Below, one piece after another: positions 48,633 to 59,589 of a DNA stretch of 64,000 nucleotides (position 1 is its first letter; each line of letters opens with the position of its first letter). The notes under the pieces were generated by a model. That model worked only from the letters and a program-made list of their open reading frames with translations. It was not told the origin of the DNA and searched no databases. Source of the stretch: Alisma plantago-aquatica (taxonomy: Eukaryota > Streptophyta > Magnoliopsida > Alismatales > Alismataceae); contig OY856411.1 in the NCBI GenBank assembly GCA_963693085.1, positions 68,313,001 to 68,377,000 of the forward strand, written 5' to 3'. A program made the position numbers and the translations under genes.

Positions 48633-50261
48633 TGTTAGATCCTAGATGGGTGACTTAGGTGCTCTAGAGGGGGGGTGAATAGAGCTGAAAGCACTTAAAC
48701 AAAATTCATTAAACCTTCAAATTATATGACAAGATAAGGTTGCTAAATAGGTAATTTGAGTGCAACTAAATCATGCATAGCAAGGATAAGAGAGATTGAA
48801 CATGCACCAATTAGACAAGCTATTTAGAGTGGTTCCACACTTCAAACTAGAAGTGTGTCAGTCCACTTGCCTAGAGAGGTCAACCTCTAGGACTTCAACC
48901 AATTGCACTCTTATATTCACTTAATAAGACATACAATACATGACCAACAAAGGACTTACCTATCCAATACAAAGAGTCTTCAACCTTACCAAGGACTTAC
49001 CCACTTTGCAAGAGTCTTCGGCCTTCTCAAAGGACTTACCCACTCTTGCACAAGTCTTCGGCCTTGCAGGAATTACCCACTCTTCTTGGATCTTCCGCCT
49101 TTGACTTCACCTTCACTCGGAGAAGCTTTCCACCAAGGACTTACCTACTTGAGCTTGAGTCTTCTGCCTTCTCCAAGGGCTTACCCACTCTAGCTCCAAG
49201 TCTTCAGCCTTGATCTTCACCAAGGGACTCCTTCCCTTGTTCTTCTTCACCTCTCTTGGCTAAGAGAGATAACCTTCATCTTCATGATTGGAAATGAGAG
49301 ATTGGAGGTGGTGGAAGTGAGAGCCTCACAAGATATACAAATATGACTAGCTCTCTTACAGATTTCCTACTCACTCTAATGGATGTAGCAAGTGATTAAG
49401 CTTAGAGAGAGAGAGGAGGCTGTAGGAAGCACTCAACTATAGAATAGGAACCTCACAAAGAGTTTACAATGAATGCTCAACCTTGGAATGAAGCCCAAGG
49501 GGTCCTATTTATAGCTGGGGATGCCTCTTAGCCTTTGGGAACACTTAAGAACGAAAACTAGCCGTTTCGTGGCTTGCAACGGATCTATTTTCACTTGTTG
49601 CAACTCCACAACGGCTAGTAGCACTTTTCTGCATTCCAGTACAGTCTGATCGGCCGAGTTTCAATAAAGGCAACTCGGCCGAACCACTAAAAGACAAGGC
49701 TGAAAGCTAGACTGTCGGCCGAGTTCCCTTGGAGAAACTCGGCCGATCGGTCGACTTTCATCTTGGACCGATCAGTGGATCGGCCGAGTTTCCTAGCTAG
49801 AAACTCGACCGAACGGGAATCGGCTGAGTTTGTAACTCGGCCGATTGCAACAAAAATTCCAGAATATATGGATCGGCCGAGTTTGGAATTCGGCCGACAA
49901 AATCCCTGTTATGGGTATTTTGGAATTTTCGTTTGACTATACAAATGATGGATTTTTGTGTCCCAATAATTTTTCTAAGCTTAATTACAAGTCATACAAT
50001 CATTACAAGTGGTTACAAAGCAATTCTAAGGTCATTTACATAGAGATCCCAAATTGCACACTTGTAGCTATTTTGACTTGTCTTTTCTCCAATTTGATAT
50101 GCGCAAGTTAGGGCATTTGGAGTGTGTCTAAACCTAATCTGAAATCACTCAATTGTAGAAGCATTAGACACCAATATGTGGAATGGTTAGTCATCATCAA
50201 AACAAGGGTTTAGTCAATTTAGACGTGAGTCAACATTGACCTAATTGACCTTGAGTCAACA
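48633..50261 (-). repeat. LTR 9
   Basis: 1,629 bp. TATA box at 49505-49513; U3 palindrome block at 49650-49897, consensus form. It shares the CTTCTCAAAGG variant near 49026 with LTR 6. Confidence 0.92.
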
Positions 50262-50275
50262 TTCTCCCCCTTTTT

Positions 50276-52188
50276 GAAGATGACAAACCATTCCATAAAT
50301 GTATTGAAAGCTTGTAAGTAAAATCATACCTTCGGAGAAACCTAGGGGTTTCAGTAGAATTGAGTTCATATGCTCCCCCTCAATTGATGCTAGTGGAGTT
50401 TTCATACTCCCCCTCAATTGATGCTATTTCTCCTGCATGGTTAGCTTTCATAACATTTATAGAAACTATGTCTTCTACTCATATATGTTCTACACATATA
50501 TGTCTTCTCCCATTTACCTTCTCCCCTTTACATGGACACGCTTCTTTGCTTCATGTAAGACATGCCTTCTCCCTGTTGTCAAAAGAAGACATATCTTTCT
50601 CCCCCTTTGTCATTTCAAAAAGGTGGGGGTATGAAGAAACTAAGAAACACCACTTGTTAAGAGAAAGAAGATAACAAAAGTTATATAAGGAGAGTAGAAG
50701 AGCACAGATAGGGGCTTGTCCAAGCATAGAAAGAAAAGCAAGTTAAAGCATATACTTGAACAACCCAAAACATGCAAGATAGGGTGCTGCAGAAAAATAA
50801 TAAATCGCAATTTTGACCCTCAAGATGATGGAATTTGATCAAAAACCATCAGGGCTCATGGCGAAGCGATGAGCCTTGCTCAGAAGGTAGTTTCTGCATA
50901 AAAACACTATACTTGCAGCAAAAACTGAAACTGGAGCAAAAGCTGCATAAAAAATCCACAAAAACTCCAATTTCTACATATCATGTAGATCTATGTACCC
51001 TGCATCACAATGTTATGCAAGCAACTCAAGATAGTAGATATGCAATTTAAGGAACAATCTAGAGCATGTATGAGATAAGATACAAGCATAACATATAGAT
51101 GATCAAAGATGGCACTTTGTAAACAAGGTTAGAACTACATGTATATGAACTACTAGTAGATGGTATCACAAGTTAGGACTACTAGTAGGATCTAGATCAT
51201 AGCAAGAGATACCAAAAGGTACACAAGATAAAGCAAGCTATAATTAGATGAAGAGATATATCCAAACAAGGAGATATGCAAGTTTAGAAGCATGAAAGGA
51301 TATAACTCACTAGATATGCATCCTTACCATAAGATGATTATCCCTAAGAATCTCAAGATTGTATTACAACAAGATATACACCTAGATAGATGTAGCAAGT
51401 TAGAGCACAACGGAAGCGATTTTAGACACAACTAAGAGATCCAAAGAGATCATCATCAAAACTTGCAAAACAACTCAAAGCAAGTAATTGCAACATATAG
51501 ATATACCAATTTAGAGCAATTAGAGAGATAGAGTTGTAAGCAAGATAGGCAATTCAGAACATGCCAATATGCATATATAAAGGTACCAAATGGAGTGCCA
51601 AAGAATAAGGCTATTGGTTGAGAAAATCTAGTTGAGAGGGAAATTCTCATTCAATAAGCCAACTGTATACTCTGTGAACAGTGTTTTCGGTCGAGTTCTG
51701 TGTATTGGCAACTCGGCCGATCGCAGCTGTTGGCAACACCCATTGGTTCCTATCGGTCGAGTTTTAGACAGGACAAAACTCGGCCGACAAAACTACTGTA
51801 GAAAAAGCACATATTTTTCATAAAACATATCTAGAGGCATGCCAAAAAAATACAAACCATATCCAAACATGTCTAATCAAGTTAGTAATGCACTATAGAA
51901 GCATTAGAAACAGTTTTTGAGCAAGAGTGTGAAGATAAACACAAAATGCCACTTTTGACTCAAAAACCATATGTATAGTGCATACTAACTTGACAAAAAC
52001 AAGTTAGAACAGGTTATAAGCAATAAAAACATTACCTTCATGCTTACCATTTCTTTTCCACTTGTTGTCACCCTCTACACATCTCACCTTTCTTCTTTCA
52101 TGTGGATTGAGAAGTCAATTTGCAATTCAATGGCTCATGTCAATCCATTTGCAAGTACCTACAAGAAGAAAGATGAAATGGTCCCCAA
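50276..52188. other. Non-coding 3' internal region, unit 9
   Basis: Palindrome pairs at 51687-51787. TCTAATCAAG near 51871 is shared with units 3 and 8, but the nearby 3-nt deletion is not, so the shared tract ends between the two markers. Confidence 0.75.
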
Positions 52189-54060
52189 TCATGTTTTTGG
52201 GTCCGGAGGGGTTAGTTTAGCAACCCAAATCCTATTGCTCTTGGGTGCTTTCCTAAAAGGACAACAATTAGAATAATGACCAAAATCATTGCAATAGTTG
52301 CATGTGCCCATAGTCTTGGAACTAGAGGATTCTCCATGGAATATTGGAGGTCCTTTATCTTTGTTGTTCCCTTGACTACTATCATACCCTAAACCATGTC
52401 TACCAATTTGTTTAGTAGTATGGTCTAGGATTTGATTAAGATTCTTTTTACCCACTAAGAATCTTTGCAAAGAAGATCTCAAACTATCATTATCATGCTT
52501 AAGAGAACCAATAGTAGAAGACAAACTATTTATATTTTCTTTAGCATGCAAAAGATCATTTTCTAAGCAAAGAGATTTAGTTAAATAAGAATCTCTATCA
52601 ATATGAAGAGCAGCAACATCATTTTCTCTATTTGTAGAACTAGAACAAGATTCATGCCCATTGACTTTAGCAAGCAAGGAGGCATTTTCTATTTCTAATT
52701 CATGCAAAACAAAATCTTTGTCCTTGTTTTCAGATTTAAGAACATCAATGTCATGCATGAGAGAATCAACAATTAAAGTATGCTCTTCATTTGAACTAGG
52801 CATGAGAGGTTGAGCTTCTAGAAATTTTATCTTATCAAGTAAACTAGAATTTTCAAGTTTAAGAGAGTCTACTTGACTAAGACAATCATTTTTATCATCA
52901 AGCAAGCAAGAATTAGCATGTTCAAGATCATCTAGTTCTACATGCAAATTATCAACAATTTTAGCAAGCTTTTTCTTTTTCCTTTTAGAAGACTTAAGAG
53001 AGGCACACATATCATGAATAATAGCAATCAAAGATTCTTTATCTAGAGAGTTTAGATTTACCTCACTTGAGTCTTCACTTGTTGATGCTATAAGAGAAAA
53101 ATGGCATTCTCCTTCATCACTAGAGCTTGAGCTTGATCCTTCACTTGAATCTTCACTTGAGCTTGAGTTGGAGGAGCCACTTGAGCTTGATTGCCATTTC
53201 TTCTTGTGAAGATGGGTCTTTTTGCCTTGTGGGCAATCTTCCTTGTAGTGACCCTTCTTTCCACATGTGAAGCACCGGATGGAGGAGGACTTGCCTTTGT
53301 AGAGTCGACCTTTGGAGTACATGGCATCTTCTTTAGCTTGAGAGGATGGAGAGACTTGTTCCATGATAGCTTCAATTTGAGCCTTCATTTCAGCCTTCTT
53401 CATTCTCTTTAGCTCTTTCTTCTCTTGTCTTTCTACTTCCTCCCTCTTGTCAAGTGTGGCTTCATGTGCTTGTAGATTTCCAATGAGCTCTTCAATAGGA
53501 ATATCCCTAAGCGACCTTGCTTCTACAATGGAAGTCACCTTGGATTCCCATCTCTTGGGGAGAGTTCTAAGGATCTTTGAGTTGATCTCTCCACCAGACA
53601 TAGGATGTCCTAGAACAGCAAGACCATTCAAGATGGTGTTGAGCCTTGAGTACATGTTGGCTATGCTCTCTTCCTTTCCCATCTTGAAGTTCTCAAGCAA
53701 CCCTTTGAGCATGTATACTTTGCTTTCCTTCACTTGATCTGTCCCTTCATAAGTGATGCAAAGCTTTCTCCATACCTCATAGGCCGTCTCACAAGAGGAA
53801 ATCCGGTTAAACTCGGTGGGGGTCATGGAGGCATATAGGATGTGCATGGCTCTAGCATTCAAGGTTTCTTTCATCAAGGTGGCTTCATCCCATTCTTCAA
53901 TGTTTGTCTTTGGTAGAATGTATGGGCTGTTCACCATTTGCCACATCTCGAGACTTGATCCTTGGATGAAGAATTGAAGTCTTCTTCTCCAATAGAGGAA
54001 GTCGCTCCCATTGAAGATTGGAAGGCTGGTCGAGAGTCTCCCTCCTAGGTAGTCACCCAT
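52189..54060 (-). CDS. gag: Gag polyprotein, unit 9, intact
   Basis: 623 residues with both knuckles complete. Private changes are N20D, S156G and A518G. A322S is shared only with unit 1, and A65E with units 1, 7 and 8. Confidence 0.9.
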   Translation of the reverse strand: MGDYLGGRLSTSLPIFNGSDFLYWRRRLQFFIQGSSLEMWQMVNSPYILPKTNIEEWDEATLMKETLNARAMHILYASMTPTEFNRISSCETAYEVWRKLCITYEGTDQVKESKVYMLKGLLENFKMGKEESIANMYSRLNTILNGLAVLGHPMSGGEINSKILRTLPKRWESKVTSIVEARSLRDIPIEELIGNLQAHEATLDKREEVERQEKKELKRMKKAEMKAQIEAIMEQVSPSSQAKEDAMYSKGRLYKGKSSSIRCFTCGKKGHYKEDCPQGKKTHLHKKKWQSSSSGSSNSSSSEDSSEGSSSSSSDEGECHFSLIASTSEDSSEVNLNSLDKESLIAIIHDMCASLKSSKRKKKKLAKIVDNLHVELDDLEHANSCLLDDKNDCLSQVDSLKLENSSLLDKIKFLEAQPLMPSSNEEHTLIVDSLMHDIDVLKSENKDKDFVLHELEIENASLLAKVNGHESCSSSTNRENDVAALHIDRDSYLTKSLCLENDLLHAKENINSLSSTIGSLKHDNDSLRSSLQRFLVGKKNLNQILDHTTKQIGRHGLGYDSSQGNNKDKGPPIFHGESSSSKTMGTCNYCNDFGHYSNCCPFRKAPKSNRIWVAKLTPPDPKT

Positions 54061-54111
54061 CTTCTCCTACTTGTTGAAGTATGCTTGGAGAAGACCCGCT
54101 CTGATACCACT

Positions 54112-55738
54112 TGTTAGATCCTAGATGGGTGACTTAGGTGCTCTAGAGGGGGGGTGAATAGAGCTGAAAGCACTTAAACAAAATTCATTAAACCTTCAAA
54201 TTATATGACAAGATAAGGTTGCTAAATAGGTAATTTGAGTGCAACTAAATTATGCATAGCAAGGATAAGAGAGATTGAACATGCACCAATTAGACAAGCT
54301 ATTTAGAGTGGTTCCACACTTCAAACTAGAAGTGTGTCAGTCCACTTGCCTAGAGAGGTCAACCTCTAGGACTTCAACCAATTGCACTCTTATATTCACT
54401 TAATAAGACATACAATACATGACCAACAAAGGACTTACCTATCCAATACAAAGAGTCTTCAACCTTACCAAGGACTTACCCACTTTGCAAGAGTCTTCGG
54501 CCTTCTCCAAGGACTTACCCACTCTTGCACAAGTCTTCGGCTTTGCAGGAATTACCCACTCTTCTTGGATCTTCCGCCTTTGACTTCACCTTCACTCGGA
54601 GAAGCTTTCCACCAAGGACTTACCTACTTGAGCTTGAGTCTTCTGCCTTCTCCAAGGGCTTACCCACTCTAGCTCCAAGTCTTCAGCCTTGATCTTCACC
54701 AAGGGACTCCTTCCCTTGTTCTTCTTCACCTCTCTTGGCTAAGAGAGATAACCTTCATCTTCATGATTGGAAATGAGAGATTGGAGGTGGTGGAAGTGAG
54801 AGCCTCACAAGATATACAAATATGACTAGCTCTCTAACAGATTTCCTACTCACTCTAATGGATGTAGCAAGTGATTAAGCTTAGAGAGAGAGGAGGCTGT
54901 AGGAAGCACTCAACTATAGAATAGGAACCTCACAAAGAGTTTGCAATGAATGCTCAACCTTGGAATGAAGCCCAAGGGGTCCTATTTATAGCTGGGGATG
55001 CCTCTTAGCCTTTGGGAACACTTAAGAACGAAAACTAGCCGTTTCGTGGCTTGCAACGGATCTATTTTCACTTGTTGCAACTCCACAACGGCTAGTAGCA
55101 CTTTTCTGCATTCCAGTACAGTCTGATCGGCTGAGTTTCAATAAAGGCAACTCGGCCGAACCACTAAAAGACAAGGCTGAAAGCTAGACTGTCGACCGAG
55201 TTCCCTTGGAGAAACTCGGCCGATCGGTCGACTTTCATCTTGGACCGATCAGTGGATCGGCCGAGTTTCCTAGCTAGAAACTCGACCGAACGGGAATCGG
55301 CTGAGTTTGTAACTCGGCCGATTGCAACAAAAATTCCAGAATATATGGATCGGCCGAGTTTGGAATTCGGCCGACAAAATCCCTGTTATGGGTATTTTGG
55401 AATTTTCGTTTGACTATACAAATGATGGATTTTTGTGTCCCAATAATTTTTCTAAGCTTAATTACAAGTCATACAATCATTACAAGTGGTTACAAAGCAA
55501 TTCTAAGGTCATTTACATAGAGATCCCAAATTGCACACTTGTAGCTATTTTGACTTGTCTTTTCTCCAATTTGATATGTGCAAGTTAGGGCATTTGGAGT
55601 GTGTCTAAACCTAATCTGAAATCACTCAATTGTAGAAGCATTAGACACCAATATGTGGAATGGTTAGTCATCATCAAAACAAGGGTTTAGTCAATTTAGA
55701 CGTGAGTCAACATTGACCTAATTGACCTTGAGTCAACA
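54112..55738 (-). repeat. LTR 10
   Basis: 1,627 bp. TATA box at 54982-54990; U3 palindrome block at 55127-55374 with two private transitions, 55132 C-to-T (TCGGCTGA) and 55195 G-to-A (TCGACCGA). The GA microsatellite near 54887 is 2 nt short. Confidence 0.92.
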
Positions 55739-55752
55739 TTCTCCCCCTTTTT

Positions 55753-57666
55753 GAAGATGACAAACCATTCCATAAATGTATTGAAAGCTTGTAAGTAAAA
55801 TCATACCTTCGGAGAAACCTAGGGGTTTTAGTAGAATTGAGTTCATATGCTCCCCCTCAATTGATGCTAGTGGAGTTTTCATACTCCCCCTCAATTGATG
55901 CTATTTCTCCTGCATGGTTAGCTTTCATAACATTTATAGAAACTATGTCTTCTACTCATATATGTTCTACACATATATGTCTTCTCCCATTTACCTTCTC
56001 CCCTTTACATGGACACGCTTCTTTGCTTCATGTAAGACATGCCTTCTCCCTGTTGTCAAAAGAAGACATATCTTTCTCCCCCTTTGTCATTTCAAAAAGG
56101 TGGGGGTATGAAGAAACTAAGAAACACCACTTGTTAAGAGAAAGAAGATAACAAAAGTTATATAAGGAGAGTAGAAGAGCACAGATAGGGGCTTGTCCAA
56201 GCATAGAAAGAAAAGCAAGTTAAAGCATATACTTGAACAACCCAAAACATGCAAGATACGGTGCTGCAGAAAAACAATAAATCGCAATTTTGACCCTCAA
56301 GATGATGGAATTTGATCAAAAACCATCAGGGCTCATGGAGAAGCGATGAGCCTTGCTCAGAAGGTAGTTTCTGCATAAAAACACTATACTTGCAGCAAAA
56401 ACTAAAACTGGAGCAAAAGTTGCATAAAAAATCCACAAAAACTCCAATTTCTACATATCATGTAGATCTATGTACCCTGCATCACAATGTTATGCAAGCA
56501 ACTCAAGATAGTAGATATGCAATTTAAGGAACAATCTAGAGCATGTATGAGATAAGATACAAGCATAACATATAGATGATCAAAGATGGCACTTTGTAAA
56601 CAAGGTTAGAACTACATGTATATGAACTACTAGTAGATGGTATCACAAGTTAGGACTACTAGTAGGATCTAGATCATAGCAAGAGATACCAAAAGGTACA
56701 CAAGATAAAGCAAGCTATGATTAGATGAAGAGATATATCCAAACAAGGAGATATGCAAGTTTAGAAGCATGAAAGGATATAACTCACTAGATATGCATCC
56801 TTACCATAAGATGATTATCCCTAAGAATCTCAAGATTGTATTACAACAAGATATACACCTAGATAGATGTAGCAAGTTAGAGCACAACGGAAGCGATTTT
56901 AGACACAACTAAGAGATCCAAAGAGATCATCATCAAAACCTGCAAAACAACTCAAAGCAAGTAATTGCAACATATAGATATACCAATTTAGAGCAATTAG
57001 AGAGATAGAGTTGTAAGCAAGATAGGCAATTCAGAACATGTCAATATGCATATATAAAGGTACCAAATGGAGTGCCAAAGAATAAGGCTATTGGTTGAGA
57101 AAATCTAGTTGAGAGGGAAATTCTCATTCAATAAGCCAACTGTATACTCTGTGAACAGTGTTTTCGGTCGAGTTCTGTGTATTGGCAACTCGGCCGATCG
57201 CAGCTGTTGGCAACACCCATTGGTGCCTATCGGTCGAGTTTTAGACAGGACAAAACTCGGCCGACAAAACTACTGTAGAAAAAGCACATATTTTTCATAA
57301 AACATATCTAGAGGCATGCCAAAAAAATACAAACCATATCCAAACATGTCTAAGCAAGTTAGTAATGCACTATAGAAGCATTAGAAACAGGTTTTGAGCA
57401 AGAGTGTGAAGATAAACACAAAATGCCACTTTTGACTCAAAAACCATATGTATAGTGCATACTAACTTGACAAAAACAAGTTAGAACAGGTTATAAGCAA
57501 TAAAAAACATTACCTTCATGCTTACCATTTCTTTTCCACTTGTTGTCACCCTCTACACATCTCACCTTTCTTCTTTCATGTGGATTGAGAAGTCAATTTG
57601 CAATTCAATGGCTCATGTCAATCCATTTGCAAGTACCTACAAGAAGAAAGATGAAATGGTCCCCAA
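55753..57666. other. Non-coding 3' internal region, unit 10
   Basis: Palindrome pairs at 57164-57264. A private change near 57040 puts a stop in the 64-codon minus-strand frame that the other nine units keep, which supports that frame being non-coding. Confidence 0.75.
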
Positions 57667-59538
57667 TCATGTTTTTGGGTCCGGAGGGGTTAGTTTAGCA
57701 ACCCAAATCCTATTGCTCTTGGGTGCTTTCCTAAAAGGACAAAAATTAGAATAATGACCAAAATCATTGCAATAGTTGCATGTGCCCATAGTCTTGGAAC
57801 TAGAGGATTCTCCATGGAATATTGTAGGTCCTTTATCTTTGTTGTTCCCTTGACTACTATCATACCCTAAACCATGTCTACCAATTTGTTTAGTAGTATG
57901 GTCTAGGATTTGATTAAGATTCTTTTTACCCACTAAGAATCTTTGCAAAGAAGATCTCAAACTATCATTATCATGCTTAAGAGAAGCAATAGTAGAAGAC
58001 AAACTATTTATATTTTCTTTAGCATGCAAAAGATCATTTTCTAAGCAAAGAGATTTAGTTAAATAAGAATCTCTATCAATATGAAGAGCAGCAACATCAT
58101 TTTCTCTATTTGTAGAACTAGAACAAGATTCATGCCCATTGACTTTAGCAAGCAAGGAGGCATTTTCTATTTCTAATTCATGCAAAACAAAATCTTTGTC
58201 CTTGTTTTCAGATTTAAGAACATCAATGTCATGCATGAGAGAATCAACAATTAAAGTATGCTCTTCATTTGAACTAGGCATGAGAGGTTGAGCTTCTAGA
58301 AATTTTATCTTATCAAGTAAACTAGAATTTTCAAGTTTAAGAGAGTCTACTTGACTAAGACAATCATTTTTATCATCAAGCAAGCAAGAATTAGCATGTT
58401 CAAGATCATCTAGTTCTACATGCAAATTATCAACAATTTTAGCAAGCTTTTTCTTTTTCCTTTTAGAAGACTTAAGAGAGGCACACATATCATGAATAAT
58501 AGCAATCAAAGATTCTTTATCTAGAGAGTTTAGATTTACCTCACTTGAGTCTTCACTTGTTGATGCTATAAGAGCAAAATGGCATTCTCCTTCATCACTA
58601 GAGCTTGAGCTTGATCCTTCACTTGAATCTTCACTTGAGCTTGAGTTGGAGGAGCCACTTGAGCTTGATTGCCATTTCTTCTTGTGAAGATGGGTCTTTT
58701 TGCCTTGTGGGCAATCTTCCTTGTAGTGACCCTTCTTTCCACATGTGAAGCACCGGATGGAGGAGGACTTGCCTTTGTAGAGTCGACCTTTGGAGTACAT
58801 GGCATCTTCTTTAGCTTGAGAGGATGGAGAGACTTGTTCCATGATAGCTTCAATTTGAGCCTTCATTTCAGCCTTCTTCATTCTCTTTAGCTCTTTCTTC
58901 TCTTGTCTTTCTACTTCCTCCCTCTTGTCAAGTGTGGCTTCATGTGCTTGTAGATTTCCAATGAGCTCTTCAATAGGAATATCCCTAAGCGACCTTGCTT
59001 CTACAATGGAAGTCACCTTGGATTCCCATCTCTTGGGGAGAGTTCTAAGGATCTTTGAGTTGATCTCTCCACTAGACATAGGATGTCCTAGAACAGCAAG
59101 ACCATTCAAGATGGTGTTGAGCCTTGAGTACATGTTGGCTATGCTCTCTTCCTTTCCCATCTTGAAGTTCTCAAGCAACCCTTTGAGCATGCATACTTTG
59201 CTTTCCTTCACTTGATCTGTCCCTTCATAAGTGATGCAAAGCTTTCTCCATACCTCATAGGCCGTCTCACAAGAGGAAATTCGGTTGAACTCGGTGGGGG
59301 TCATGGAGGCATATAGGATGTGCATGGCTCTAGCATTCAAGGTTGCTTTCATCAAGGTGTCTTCATCCCATTCTTCAATGTTTGTCTTTGGTAGAATGTA
59401 TGGGTTGTTCACCATTTGCCACATCTCGAGACTTGATCCTTGGATGAAGAATTGAAGTCTTCTTCTCCAATAGAGGAAGTTGCTCCCATTGAAGATTGGA
59501 AGGCTGGTCGAGAGTCTCCCTCCTAGGTAGTCACCCAT
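57667..59538 (-). CDS. gag: Gag polyprotein, unit 10, intact
   Basis: 623 residues. C599F lies inside the second zinc knuckle but the metal ligands C587, C590, H595 and C600 all remain. Other private changes are A60D, Y116C and P572T; S45N is shared with units 4 and 5. Confidence 0.9.
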   Translation of the reverse strand: MGDYLGGRLSTSLPIFNGSNFLYWRRRLQFFIQGSSLEMWQMVNNPYILPKTNIEEWDEDTLMKATLNARAMHILYASMTPTEFNRISSCETAYEVWRKLCITYEGTDQVKESKVCMLKGLLENFKMGKEESIANMYSRLNTILNGLAVLGHPMSSGEINSKILRTLPKRWESKVTSIVEARSLRDIPIEELIGNLQAHEATLDKREEVERQEKKELKRMKKAEMKAQIEAIMEQVSPSSQAKEDAMYSKGRLYKGKSSSIRCFTCGKKGHYKEDCPQGKKTHLHKKKWQSSSSGSSNSSSSEDSSEGSSSSSSDEGECHFALIASTSEDSSEVNLNSLDKESLIAIIHDMCASLKSSKRKKKKLAKIVDNLHVELDDLEHANSCLLDDKNDCLSQVDSLKLENSSLLDKIKFLEAQPLMPSSNEEHTLIVDSLMHDIDVLKSENKDKDFVLHELEIENASLLAKVNGHESCSSSTNRENDVAALHIDRDSYLTKSLCLENDLLHAKENINSLSSTIASLKHDNDSLRSSLQRFLVGKKNLNQILDHTTKQIGRHGLGYDSSQGNNKDKGPTIFHGESSSSKTMGTCNYCNDFGHYSNFCPFRKAPKSNRIWVAKLTPPDPKT

Positions 59539-59589
59539 CTTCTCCTACTTGTTGAAGTATGCTTGGAGAAGACCCGCTCTGATACCACT

